Below, one piece after another: positions 34,863 to 42,899 of a stretch of DNA of 42,899 bases. The stretch spans positions 1 through 42,899 of the forward strand of contig JAAYJK010000025.1 in the NCBI GenBank assembly GCA_012522955.1. The letters run 5' to 3'. Within the stretch, counting starts at the first letter, position 1; every line of letters starts with the position of its first letter. Both the position numbers and the translations under genes were made by a program. The DNA is from Syntrophomonadaceae bacterium (GTDB lineage Bacteria > Bacillota > Syntrophomonadia > Syntrophomonadales > Syntrophomonadaceae). Below the pieces are notes generated by a model. That model saw only the letters and a list, made by a program, of their open reading frames with translations. It did no database searches and was not told the origin of the DNA.

Positions 34863-34871
34863 ATTATCTAT
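34849..34871. promoter_or_regulatory. palindrome at the breakpoint, possible operator
   Basis: ATAGATAA, 7 bases, TTATCTAT: perfect 8-bp arms between the etfB remnant and the start of the sigma-54 activator, overlapping the first codons of the remnant. It may be an operator, or a relic of the rearrangement that truncated etfB. Confidence 0.4.
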
Positions 34872-34890
34872 TTAAAGGAGGTACTATAAC

Positions 34891-36858
34891 ATGCAATTTA
34901 GTTCCAATAGCATTGAAACAGCCTATGAAAAGCTTAAAGATGTTTGGCAGAATTTTATGGAAAAAGGTGTAATAGATCAATCAGTCTTACGCCCAGAAAT
35001 ATATGATTCCTGGATACGGAGCTACAACCAGGAACAGGATTATAACGTTTACTCTGGTCCGCTGCTGCCATTGGATATAATGCTTTCTAAACAGCAAAAA
35101 AATAAAACCATAATGGACATAGCGTTACCAGTAATGAAAGATATTTACGATATGATGGAAAGCATGTCAAACACTTTTGCCGTAGTATTGTTTGACGATG
35201 AAGGTGATGTCATTCAAATTATCAACCATGACTCCGACGTTAGGCTTGGTCATCGATGCAGCGAAATCCATGGTGCTACCAATGCTCCAGGACTCGCTTT
35301 AAAAAATGGTCGACTGGAGGAGGTGTGCGGTTATGAGCACCTGTATGCAGTGGCTCATAACTGGTATTCTGTGGCAAGACCGATTTTCAATATTGAACAA
35401 AATAAGGCAGGTGTACTTGGAGTGCTTAACTTCACCAGTCGATTACCCGCCATAAAACCCATGGTATTATTTGGAGCTCAATTAATCGAATTAAGCCTGG
35501 CCAGAGAACAGACCAACAATTATAATTTGTCCAAATTTATGGAGGCTTTGGGGCATGCATCTGCAATTATTGATGAACTGGGTAAAATACAAAGCGTAAA
35601 CAAACGTTTTGTGGATCTTATGGGGGTTCCTAAAGAAACGATCTTAAATCAGTCTCTGCGTGATTTTATCAGTGGCGATATTGATTATGTGGCTTTGCTC
35701 GAAGCTAACAATGATTCCCTTAAAAGTGTAGCAACAAAAGCTGTTAAACATGTCAATGCCTATTCTGATGCTATTTCTTTGGTTATGGATAAGATAGTTA
35801 TCCGCGATAATAATAACAGTCCCATAATCTTATTGCTGTTTAAAGAAGATTCAGCTACGACCAGCCATAATAAAAGTTCATCATCAGTAACTCCTCTCAT
35901 TACATTCGATCGCATAATTGGTGACAGTCCTGTTATGAGAAATGTTAAAAAAGTTGCCCGCAAGGCTGCTCACTCCCTATTTAGTGTCTTGATATTAGGT
36001 GGAAGCGGGACAGGTAAAGATATGATTGCTCAGTCAATCCATAGCGAAAGTAAACGCAGCGGAGCATTTATAGCCTTGAACTGTGGCGCTGTTCCTAAGG
36101 ACTTATTACATAGTGAATTATTTGGCTATGTAGAAGGTGCCTTTACTGGTGCCAAAAAAGGCGGGAATGTTGGCAAGATTGTTCTTGCTGAAAAAGGAAC
36201 CTTGTTTCTGGATGAAGTAGGAGAAATGCCGCTAAATATGCAGGTCAGTCTTTTACGCTTTCTGCAGGATAAAATTGTAACTCCAGTAGGAAGTTCTCAT
36301 TCACAAATTGTTGATGTGCGCATCATTGCTGCCACCAATTCCAATTTATACGAGGAAATGAAACGCGGTAATTTCCGCGAGGACCTGTACTATCGACTAA
36401 ATGTTATTCAAATTACTATGCCTTCGCTCTCCCAACACCGAGAAGATATACCTTCTTTGGTGAAATACATGTTGAACGAAATGTCCCGTCAATTTAACAC
36501 TGATCCAATTTGCATCGATGAGAAGGCTTTAAATGCACTTACTAACTATAATTGGCCGGGTAACGTTCGTGAATTAAAAAATATTCTGGAGTCTTCCCTG
36601 TTGTTCGCCGAAAACAATCTAATTACATTAAATTGCCTGCCATCGTTGCTTAAAGATTCTTTTGCAGCCAATATGTTTATGCCCAAAGGCAGTACTAATA
36701 ATTATGAAAAAACGACGATTATTGAGGTCTTACAAAAATATGCTGGCAATATAACCAAGGCTTCTACAGAACTCGGTATCACTCGTCCCACTCTCTACAG
36801 CAAAATACGCACAATGGATATTAATATCGATGAGATCAGGCATAAACAATTAATCTAA
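34891..36858 (+). CDS. AcoR-like sigma-54-dependent transcriptional activator
   Basis: A 655-residue activator. The N-terminal region (about residues 60-200) resembles the GAF sensor part of AcoR-type regulators, with HRCSEIHGATNAPGLAL. A PAS-like segment follows (about 215-320). The AAA+ domain has Walker A GGSGTGKD (370-377), GAFTGA (416-421) and Walker B LFLDEVGE (438-445). A Fis-type HTH (ASTELGITRPTLYSKI) ends it. AAAGGAGG precedes the ATG. It is divergent from the etf-fix group and is its likely regulator, though I could not find a consensus sigma-54 promoter there. Confidence 0.9.
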   Translation: MQFSSNSIETAYEKLKDVWQNFMEKGVIDQSVLRPEIYDSWIRSYNQEQDYNVYSGPLLPLDIMLSKQQKNKTIMDIALPVMKDIYDMMESMSNTFAVVLFDDEGDVIQIINHDSDVRLGHRCSEIHGATNAPGLALKNGRLEEVCGYEHLYAVAHNWYSVARPIFNIEQNKAGVLGVLNFTSRLPAIKPMVLFGAQLIELSLAREQTNNYNLSKFMEALGHASAIIDELGKIQSVNKRFVDLMGVPKETILNQSLRDFISGDIDYVALLEANNDSLKSVATKAVKHVNAYSDAISLVMDKIVIRDNNNSPIILLLFKEDSATTSHNKSSSSVTPLITFDRIIGDSPVMRNVKKVARKAAHSLFSVLILGGSGTGKDMIAQSIHSESKRSGAFIALNCGAVPKDLLHSELFGYVEGAFTGAKKGGNVGKIVLAEKGTLFLDEVGEMPLNMQVSLLRFLQDKIVTPVGSSHSQIVDVRIIAATNSNLYEEMKRGNFREDLYYRLNVIQITMPSLSQHREDIPSLVKYMLNEMSRQFNTDPICIDEKALNALTNYNWPGNVRELKNILESSLLFAENNLITLNCLPSLLKDSFAANMFMPKGSTNNYEKTTIIEVLQKYAGNITKASTELGITRPTLYSKIRTMDINIDEIRHKQLI

Positions 36859-36953
36859 GCACGAATCAGTATCCATAGTTGCCAAGCAAACTCAAAAATA
36901 AGGAGCGTGTCGAAACTGAAGTTTCATCACAGCCTAATCCAAATACTCTTTGA

Positions 36954-37169
36954 TTAAATGCTCCGCGAGCGTAGAACCTTATCCCAAACATCAATTATAT
37001 CCGGATTGAGGCCGGTAATCCTCTGACATTCATCCTGAACCATTTTCCCACATTCATAGCACACATGGTGTTTGACGCGGTTATATTTAATATCCTTATA
37101 ACGAAAATCAGTAAACGGAATGGCAAATTCCTTGTTGCATATTAAGCAGGTGGCAGTGTACAAACTCAT
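36954..37169 (-). CDS. small zinc-ribbon-like protein
   Basis: A 71-residue protein with two CxxC pairs, CLIC and CYEC, 30 residues apart, as in treble-clef or zinc-ribbon folds, and a helical Asp-rich C-terminus. It may bind nucleic acid or another protein. I do not recognise the family. I start at the ATG at 37169, after GGGGAG at very short spacing. It lies between the sigma-54 activator and the dikinase gene, 51 bases downstream of the latter on the same strand. Confidence 0.6.
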   Translation of the reverse strand: MSLYTATCLICNKEFAIPFTDFRYKDIKYNRVKHHVCYECGKMVQDECQRITGLNPDIIDVWDKVLRSRSI

Positions 37170-37220
37170 CACTCCCCAATAAGCCCGGCTATTACCCAAG
37201 AGCCGCTTATATTAACCTCA

Positions 37221-39851
37221 TTACTGAAGAAACACTTTGCCTTCGTCTCCATCCACAACCACATTTTGTCCATCTTTTATAATCTGCATAGCACTGCGTA
37301 CGTTAACTACAGTCGGAATACCATATTCACGGGCCACAATAGCACCATGGGACCCGGCGCCGCCTGTTTCAATAACAATGGCGGAGGCTTTTAAAAACAA
37401 CGGTGTCCAACCCGGATCGGTAGTCGGGGCCACGAGAACATCCCCCAATTTAAGTCTTTCTCCCTGGTGCGGATGATAAATTAGTCTTGCTGCCCCGGAA
37501 GCTTTTCCCGCTGCTACTCCCAGGCCAGAGATAATGTTTCCCCCAGTCGGGGAATCTATTTTTGTGAAATTGGGGACTTCATCAACAATGAAATCAGGCG
37601 GCGAAAACTTCTCTAATTGCTGGTTGCGTTTTTTCCGTTTAGCCACCAAGAAATTTTCTCCTTTGCCATTCCAATCGCCTCTCAAAATGGATATGACTTC
37701 ACTCCATGAACAATGGTAAATATCGGAGGGTTCAATTATAATTCCATGGTTGGTAAACCTGCGTCCCGCCTCTTGGAACACCAGACGGTATGATTCGCTC
37801 AATTTAACCAGCATAGACTTTGACTGTTCTCTAAGTTCCATACCTTTCAATGTGCTTTCTAATATACTGCTTATTGTGCTGCCTTCATCATCTGGCACCC
37901 TTTGGTTCAGCTCTTGCCAGGCCTGATCTGCTTTTTCCTTTTGCCGGGTTCTGATTTGACTCAATAAATGGGAGTCCATAGTGCTTCTTATTATATTAAA
38001 GAGGTAGGAAGGATCTTCACGCCAACGGGGATTTTTAATTTCTAATTCATAAACTGCCCGATGGCCGTATTCATCCAGGAAAATGCGAAGTGCTTGTTTA
38101 AACCGAGATTCTTCCGGCAGTTCTCTTTGCCAGCATAAAGGATGAAACGGTTTAGATAGCATGTATTTCTGAGCCGCCGCATCCTCTCCTGCAATCTGTG
38201 CCAACTCCATTAAGCTATACCCTTGCTGTGCGCTGGTTATGTTTCCAGCCCCGGCCATAAGGGCGTTGGCATATACTTTTCCTTCGCCGGGGAAATATTT
38301 CTCCAAGGCTTGTATCAAAGGATTTATGTCACTAGCGGCCAGACAAGCCATAAATACCGGGTAATATTGGCTATGATTTGTACGAATCTCATCCATTTTT
38401 CTGATGAGATCCCCATCTGCCATCATGCTGAAATCTTCACGCAGTAATCCTTCAGTAAACAAATTAACTTTTTCAAAAGCCGCTTGGGCATTATTTCTGG
38501 CCAAGCTTCCAGCTGCGGCTAATTCCTCCAATCGTTCCAGCCTTTGCAGCCCCTTAATACCCGCATAAGGGTTCTCATCATTTATATCTATCTCGGGTTG
38601 ATACCCTCCCCAGGCTTCATTAGTTTGGCGTGGGGTCAAGCCAAAGCTGTCGTACATTAACCATTGCTGTATAGATAAATTGACATAAGCCCTCCCTTTA
38701 TATAATCGGATGCCCTGAAGGCCGGGTAGCAGCTGATTAGCAAACATGTCTGATAATTTAAAAAATCGTTTATACATACTCCAGTTTAGTGTAGACTGAA
38801 CCATGGGCATAGTATCGCTGAAATTAGCCCTTGACCATATGTCAGGCTGGCTTCTTATCTCATCAAAAGTATACCTGGGCACTGCTGTCACCGGTCTGGC
38901 CTGAACGATTGCAAACTCCTTACCGTCAAATACCCATTCCACATCCTGATGCTGTTCTCCGCCCCCCAAGGCATCAAATATCCGCTGAATCAAGAAACCC
39001 AGCCTGCCGATCTGTTCATCACTCAAGACTTGCTTTTCTTCCAGTCCAGTGGTTTTAATAAAGTCAATTCCGCCATTCTCTCCAATAATTGTCTTTCCTT
39101 CTTTACGTCCAACCTTTTTGGCCGCTATTTCGCACCAGTAGTCAACACAGTATTCATCCGGCTCCACGGTGCCACTTACAACACTTTCACCCAAGCCAAA
39201 ATTGGCACTGATTAGCATTAGATCTTCCCGGCCAGTGTGGGGATCACAGGAGAAACCCACTCCTGCCGATTCGGGATTCACCATCTTCATGATCACAACC
39301 GCCTGACCTACCTCATCATCTTTAATATTCATTTTCCGCCGGTAAGCAAGGGCGCGAAGGGTCCATAAAGAGGCGTAGCACTCTTTTATGACAGATAATA
39401 CCTTGTTCACACCTTGAACATTTAGGAAAGAATCATGGATGCCGGCAAAAGACGCTTGGGCAGAGTCCTCAGCAGTAGCCGAGGAACGAACAGCTAAATG
39501 TTTATCAAGTATTCCCATCTGTTTGAGTTTGGTAGTTAATTCAGTCTCAATATCTTGAGATATGCAGCCTGCCTTAATCTTTTCCCGGAGCAGATCAAGC
39601 TTGCGCTCAGTCTCCTTTTCCGCAATAGTATCAATCCTAATAATTTTGTCTATGTCTTTTATATCTGCAAGTAGCCTGTTTTCCTTAATAAATCTTTGAT
39701 AAGCCTCAGCCGACAACACCCCCCCCAAGGGAATATTAAATCCGTAGCGATGAAGCCTTCCCAGGTTCCACCCCTTTCCTCCAACGGCCTCACTCCCGGC
39801 GGCCCAAGCCTCAGGCCAATTCAGAAAGAATATGGTGTTATTCTTGTTCAT
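37221..39851 (-). CDS. PEP synthase-related dikinase, rifampicin phosphotransferase-like architecture
   Basis: An 876-residue protein. The N-terminal ATP-grasp half has the PEP-synthase signature (RSSATAEDSAQASFAGIHDS, SLWTLRALAYRR, VEWVFDGKEFAIVQARPVTAVP). The swinging phosphohistidine domain is at the very end, with GGAGSHGAIVAREYGIP and catalytic His835. The PEP/pyruvate TIM barrel that follows this domain in true PEP synthase is absent, as in rifampicin phosphotransferase. A large middle domain (about 340-780) should bind the substrate. The ATG has GGGAGG at 7 nt. It follows a TetR regulator whose operator lies at its promoter. The substrate is unknown. Confidence 0.8.
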   Translation of the reverse strand: MNKNNTIFFLNWPEAWAAGSEAVGGKGWNLGRLHRYGFNIPLGGVLSAEAYQRFIKENRLLADIKDIDKIIRIDTIAEKETERKLDLLREKIKAGCISQDIETELTTKLKQMGILDKHLAVRSSATAEDSAQASFAGIHDSFLNVQGVNKVLSVIKECYASLWTLRALAYRRKMNIKDDEVGQAVVIMKMVNPESAGVGFSCDPHTGREDLMLISANFGLGESVVSGTVEPDEYCVDYWCEIAAKKVGRKEGKTIIGENGGIDFIKTTGLEEKQVLSDEQIGRLGFLIQRIFDALGGGEQHQDVEWVFDGKEFAIVQARPVTAVPRYTFDEIRSQPDIWSRANFSDTMPMVQSTLNWSMYKRFFKLSDMFANQLLPGLQGIRLYKGRAYVNLSIQQWLMYDSFGLTPRQTNEAWGGYQPEIDINDENPYAGIKGLQRLERLEELAAAGSLARNNAQAAFEKVNLFTEGLLREDFSMMADGDLIRKMDEIRTNHSQYYPVFMACLAASDINPLIQALEKYFPGEGKVYANALMAGAGNITSAQQGYSLMELAQIAGEDAAAQKYMLSKPFHPLCWQRELPEESRFKQALRIFLDEYGHRAVYELEIKNPRWREDPSYLFNIIRSTMDSHLLSQIRTRQKEKADQAWQELNQRVPDDEGSTISSILESTLKGMELREQSKSMLVKLSESYRLVFQEAGRRFTNHGIIIEPSDIYHCSWSEVISILRGDWNGKGENFLVAKRKKRNQQLEKFSPPDFIVDEVPNFTKIDSPTGGNIISGLGVAAGKASGAARLIYHPHQGERLKLGDVLVAPTTDPGWTPLFLKASAIVIETGGAGSHGAIVAREYGIPTVVNVRSAMQIIKDGQNVVVDGDEGKVFLQ

Positions 39852-39876
39852 ATAATAACCTCCCTGCAAACATACT

Positions 39877-39888
39877 GACCGTCCGGTC
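39877..39888. promoter_or_regulatory. TetR operator before the dikinase gene
   Basis: GACCG-TC-CGGTC, an inverted repeat matching the site before tetR. It lies one base downstream of a leftward -10-like TAAAAT (39895-39890). Confidence 0.7.
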
Positions 39889-39905
39889 TATTTTACATAA
39901 ATTTT

Positions 39906-40502
39906 TTACTCGTTGCCCGCACTTATCCCATGTAACAATAATGTAGTAGCTTTCCTGAACAAATCTTTACCGGCCTCATTATCCATTAAATAAAGCGCAT
40001 AATGGTTTAAAGCAGCAAAAAAACTCATTATAATAAAAGTCAGCTCAGATGGATCTTCGTTTTTGAACTCGCCGTCTGCAATTCCTTCGCAAATAAACTT
40101 CTGGGTTTTTTCAAAGTTTTTTGTAACAATCTCTTTAAATCTTTGCATGGCTTCAGAATCGGCGTCCACTGTGTTGATAAATTCTCTTTCAGCTGAATAT
40201 AAGGATCTTTCAATGCTTGCAGAGAATTGCCCGTAGGCATATAGTTTCTCGGTAACCGTTCTACAACTGGAAAACAATCTATCCAGTTCCCTCCACCATT
40301 CAGCATAAGACTGCTCTTCCAGGTAAACAAACAAATCCTCCTTGCTTTTAAAATGGTAGTATAAATTACCTTTACTGCATCCTGCAGCAGAACATATGTC
40401 TTGAATAGAGGCTCCGCTATAGCCTTTCCTGGAAAATAGTCCCATAGCACTATTTGTAATAAGTAACTTTGTTTGTTCACCTTCAAATCTGCGTTTGCTC
40501 AT
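39906..40502 (-). CDS. TetR/AcrR-family transcriptional repressor
   Basis: A 198-residue repressor. The N-terminal helix-turn-helix is typical (FSRKGYSGASIQDICSAAGC, then SKGNLYYHFKSKEDL). The C-terminal ligand domain is divergent and all-helical. The ATG has AGGGAGA at 5 nt. It is followed on the same strand by the dikinase gene. Matching GACCG-N2-CGGT operators lie at its own promoter and before the dikinase, so it probably represses both until a ligand, perhaps the dikinase substrate, binds. Confidence 0.92.
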   Translation of the reverse strand: MSKRRFEGEQTKLLITNSAMGLFSRKGYSGASIQDICSAAGCSKGNLYYHFKSKEDLFVYLEEQSYAEWWRELDRLFSSCRTVTEKLYAYGQFSASIERSLYSAEREFINTVDADSEAMQRFKEIVTKNFEKTQKFICEGIADGEFKNEDPSELTFIIMSFFAALNHYALYLMDNEAGKDLFRKATTLLLHGISAGNE

Positions 40503-40532
40503 ATAATTCTCCCTAAGCAGTTCTATTTAAAC

Positions 40533-40544
40533 GACCGGTCGGTA
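40533..40544. promoter_or_regulatory. TetR operator at the tetR promoter
   Basis: GACCG-GT-CGGTA, the same half-sites as at 39877-39888, placed at the predicted start of tetR transcription. It also contains the 10-bp palindrome CGACCGGTCG. Confidence 0.75.
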
Positions 40545-40551
40545 TAATATA

Positions 40552-40580
40552 ATATTAACAATATCAATGTCCTTAGTCAA
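40552..40580 (-). promoter_or_regulatory. tetR promoter
   Basis: TTGACT (40580-40575), 17-nt spacer, TAATAT (40557-40552), reading leftward into the operator and tetR. Confidence 0.7.
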
Positions 40581-40716
40581 GTAAAAGGTAAGCATACATC
40601 CTTTTAAGACTTGTTACCATAGTGCCACCAGATTAAATTGAACTGACACCGCTTGCACAACTCTACCTTGGAATCGTTAAAAGATTGCCACAGTGCATTT
40701 GGTAGCCAATCATTCT

Positions 40717-40763
40717 ACCACCCACTTGATAAAATAGTTTTTATTGGTGGGTGGTTTTATTTT
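40717..40763 (+). terminator. rightward terminator with no visible gene
   Basis: ACCACCCAC/GTGGGTGGT (9 bp) with an inner ATAAAA/TTTTAT helix, then TTTTATTTT. Only the rightward strand has a proper U-run, yet the flanking genes point left. Confidence 0.7.
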
Positions 40764-40782
40764 GCCCTGAAGCCGTATGCCA

Positions 40783-42477
40783 TTATCTCGTTCCTCCGCC
40801 TGAACCGCCGCCGATGGACCCGCCGCCCCCGCCAAAGGAAGTAAATCCGCCGCCTCCACCGCTGCGCTTTTCCTGCTGGCGCTGCTCTTCGGCTTGCTTC
40901 ATATTGCTGTAAAGCAAATGGTGATAGGAATAGGCGGTAACCATGCTATAGCTGTAATCGGCCAGCTCGGAAGACAGGGCCGGATATAGCTCTTTCATTT
41001 GCTCTGCTACCTGATCGGCGATGCCAAACAGCATGGCATAGGTCAGCAGCTCCTGCCAAATCGGCATTTCCTTGACACCCCGCTCGGCAACCAGTGAAAA
41101 ATCCGTCAGATACCGTTTGAGCCCCATTAGCTCGCCCAGCTCCTGTTCACCGGCTGGTGTCAGGTCGCTTAGTTGGGCAGGAACATTCCACCGTTTCAGA
41201 CAGTGCTTTTGATTCAACCAGGCTCTTCCTGCACTGTCATGCTTCTCTATATAGGCACGAAGCAGCCTATCCTTTTTATTGGCAAAGCGTTCCAGCTCTT
41301 TTGCCTGCAAGGTGGCGTCCGAACCGGCCGCACCCTCCAATACTGTATAAAGGTACTCGTCATACTCGTTCATTTGGTCATGGCGGATGCCCATAAGCCG
41401 CAGGCTGACCGTTTCTTTGCTCTTGCCCATAAAGCCGACTTTCTGGGTTTCTACAGGAGACAGGCAGCCCAGCTGTATCAGTCGCAGCATCCCGGTGGTG
41501 AGAATTGCGCCATCCTCACACAGATCAAAAGTTCTCCCCAGTGCATAGGTGGCACTCAGATTTCCGTCGTTGGGAATATCCCTGAAATACCCGAACTTCT
41601 CTGCGAATCTTTCCCGTTTTTTCTCTGCTCTTTTCTTCTTTATCCTGCGAATCCAAATAATCAGCCCGATGGGAAGTCCGATAGAAAGCAGGGTCACGGC
41701 AATTGCTGCCAATGTAGATACTCCCTCGCCAGTGGAGCCAGCGTTATCGTAATCGCTGCCCTTAAAGGCTGTTTCTCTAACTTCTTCAAAGCTCCCCGAT
41801 TCCTGCCGTGAAGGGGATAGGATGCCCTTATTCAGATTAAACAGTACCGTCACATGGTTTTCTGCCCGGAGTGGATTATCTGTGCGGGCAACGATACTTC
41901 CATTCTCAAACCCCACCTGGCCCGCGAAGCCAAATCCCCATACATCGGCAATTTCATCGGTTATGGGCAGGCCGTCCGCAAGACGGATCTGAACTGTCAC
42001 ATCGGTAGGGGTGGTATTCATTTGGTCATTGACGAATCGGAAATTTACTCCGTCCCGGTCGCTGTAACCTCCTATCACGTTATCCAACTGGTAGGCAATG
42101 GTATAGCTGTTTTGCCCATACCGGCTGATGCCGAAGCAGATTTCATAACCGCTGTTTGTAGTATGAACGCCGCATTTCCTGGCCTTCTCTTCAAAGCTCC
42201 AGTCAATGTTCCAATCCGGTACGGTTTTATAGCTACCGTTTTGGTCGGAGACTGTAAGCTCGCTGATGGTCAGGTAATCTGGACTATTCATGGGAATGTA
42301 GACTTCTGTTCCTTCTTCAAAACGCCCTGACCAGTTCTGGGTGATGCTCATGGAGCCGTCCTGGTAAATAACAGCCTGAATATCCATGGTATCCACCTGA
42401 TTCGCCGCAAAAGCGGGGAGAGGGAGGGCAAACAGCAGGACCAAGCACAGAATCAGGCCCTTCACTCTTTTGCGCAT
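40783..42477 (-). CDS. DUF2207 membrane protein with Gly-rich tail
   Basis: A 564-residue protein. It has a signal peptide (GLILCLVLLFALPLPAFA), then an extracytoplasmic beta-rich DUF2207 domain (about residues 25-230). A transmembrane helix lies near 257-277, followed by a basic KKKRAEKKRERF stretch and a cytoplasmic helical domain. It ends in a Gly/Ser-rich tail with GGGGG runs. The function is unknown, but such proteins often sit beside lemA, as here. I start at the ATG at 42477 (GAGGTG 4-6 nt upstream); an ATG four codons earlier overlaps the lemA stop. Confidence 0.85.
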   Translation of the reverse strand: MRKRVKGLILCLVLLFALPLPAFAANQVDTMDIQAVIYQDGSMSITQNWSGRFEEGTEVYIPMNSPDYLTISELTVSDQNGSYKTVPDWNIDWSFEEKARKCGVHTTNSGYEICFGISRYGQNSYTIAYQLDNVIGGYSDRDGVNFRFVNDQMNTTPTDVTVQIRLADGLPITDEIADVWGFGFAGQVGFENGSIVARTDNPLRAENHVTVLFNLNKGILSPSRQESGSFEEVRETAFKGSDYDNAGSTGEGVSTLAAIAVTLLSIGLPIGLIIWIRRIKKKRAEKKRERFAEKFGYFRDIPNDGNLSATYALGRTFDLCEDGAILTTGMLRLIQLGCLSPVETQKVGFMGKSKETVSLRLMGIRHDQMNEYDEYLYTVLEGAAGSDATLQAKELERFANKKDRLLRAYIEKHDSAGRAWLNQKHCLKRWNVPAQLSDLTPAGEQELGELMGLKRYLTDFSLVAERGVKEMPIWQELLTYAMLFGIADQVAEQMKELYPALSSELADYSYSMVTAYSYHHLLYSNMKQAEEQRQQEKRSGGGGGFTSFGGGGGSIGGGSGGGTR

Positions 42478-42485
42478 AAGGCACC

Positions 42486-42899
42486 TCATTTCATGCTTGG
42501 CATATCTGCCTTGGCCGACTGCTCTTCCAGATAGTCTCTTTGCTTAAAGCCCAACATCCCGGCAATCATAGAGACCGGAAACATTCGGATTTCACGGTTC
42601 AGCTTGGTCACACTGTCGTTGTAAATTAGGCGGCTGGTGCGTACCATGTTTTCAAAGGTTTGCACCGCGTCCATGGTTTTGATATAGGTTTGGTTGGCCT
42701 TTAATTCGGGATATTGCTCCGTTACCATGGCAATCCTGCCCAGTGCTTCGGAAATAATCCCTTCTTGGCGCAGTACGTCACCCGGTGTGGATTTGGCCGT
42801 AATCACGCTTCTTCTTGATTTAATGGTTTCAATCAGTGTTTCGCTTTCGTGCTTGGCGTAGCCCTTGGTCAAATCCAAAAGAGCCGTCAGGGCGTCAAA
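42486..42899 (-). CDS. lemA: LemA family protein, N-terminus outside window
   Basis: The C-terminal 137 residues or so of LemA. The typical TKGYAKHE segment, GRIAMVTEQYPELKANQTY, and NREIRMFPVSMIAG are all present; the last two are LemA signatures. The reading frame stays open to the window edge, so the start and the N-terminal membrane helix are beyond it. The family has a membrane-anchored helical bundle, and its role is not settled. Its stop lies just before the DUF2207 gene, so the two are in one operon. Confidence 0.85.
   Translation of the reverse strand, partial: FDALTALLDLTKGYAKHESETLIETIKSRRSVITAKSTPGDVLRQEGIISEALGRIAMVTEQYPELKANQTYIKTMDAVQTFENMVRTSRLIYNDSVTKLNREIRMFPVSMIAGMLGFKQRDYLEEQSAKADMPSMK

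Noticed and set aside
40653-40844. Rightward 63-codon frame through the terminator at 40717
   Set aside because: It runs through a terminator hairpin and into the complement of the Gly-rich tail of the DUF2207 gene, and it has no ribosome site.

Overview
The window reads as chromosome of an anaerobic, spore-forming Firmicute of the Clostridia. A Syntrophomonas-like butyrate or short-chain fatty-acid syntroph is my best guess, by inference from gene content and not from a search. Two sporulation genes (spoIIP, and a 21-codon spoVM that is easy to miss) give the spore-former signal. A butyryl-CoA:acetate-type CoA-transferase, a fixC-fixX-etfA electron-transfer cluster and two sigma-54 activators give the metabolic signal. 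Shine-Dalgarno sites are strong and Gram-positive in style, and GTG and TTG starts occur.

Layout. Bases 1-4205 are leftward housekeeping genes: an EF-G-like GTPase, a small membrane protein coupled to surE, signal peptidase I and a YpmA-like protein. After about 590 AT-rich bases a rightward CoA-transferase faces a leftward CBS-PAS-PAS sigma-54 activator across a perfect bidirectional terminator. Bases 8453-15440 are the addB-addA recombination nuclease pair. About 690 non-coding bases upstream carry a palindromic intergenic repeat. Bases 16133-18300 hold small transport and metabolic genes. Bases 18434-21555 are leftward: a 28-codon membrane peptide, spoVM, a DinG-type helicase, a DUF3343 protein and a thioesterase. 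Bases 21702-24256 hold a membrane-anchored 3D-like protein, a metallo-hydrolase, thymidine kinase and a DUF4870 protein. A promoter-plus-terminator unit without an ORF lies beside them and is a candidate small RNA.

Bases 24427-24826 contain the most unusual unit. A consensus leftward promoter carries two LexA (SOS) boxes. It is followed by a structured leader of about 255 nt and then a 35-residue peptide with one hydrophobic helix, an arrangement like LexA-controlled type I toxins such as TisB. To its right are ahcY, spoIIP (whose start abuts a hairpin), an MFS exporter, tRNA-Arg(CCG) and a lipoprotein.

Bases 29943-36858 are an accessory catabolic island. It has fixX, fixC, an acetoacetate-decarboxylase-family protein, a zinc alcohol dehydrogenase, etfA and only the C-terminal piece of etfB, with a divergent AcoR-like sigma-54 activator. 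Bases 36954-40502 hold a zinc-ribbon protein and a dikinase with rifampicin-phosphotransferase-like architecture. A TetR regulator lies upstream of the dikinase, and the same operator occurs at both promoters. The right edge carries a DUF2207 membrane protein and a lemA gene cut by the window end.

How the genes work together: the CoA-transferase and the Fix/Etf island fit acyl-CoA and electron-transfer metabolism. addAB, dinG and the SOS unit concern DNA damage and repair. spoVM and spoIIP belong to spore development. No CRISPR array, complete insertion sequence or phage module was seen.
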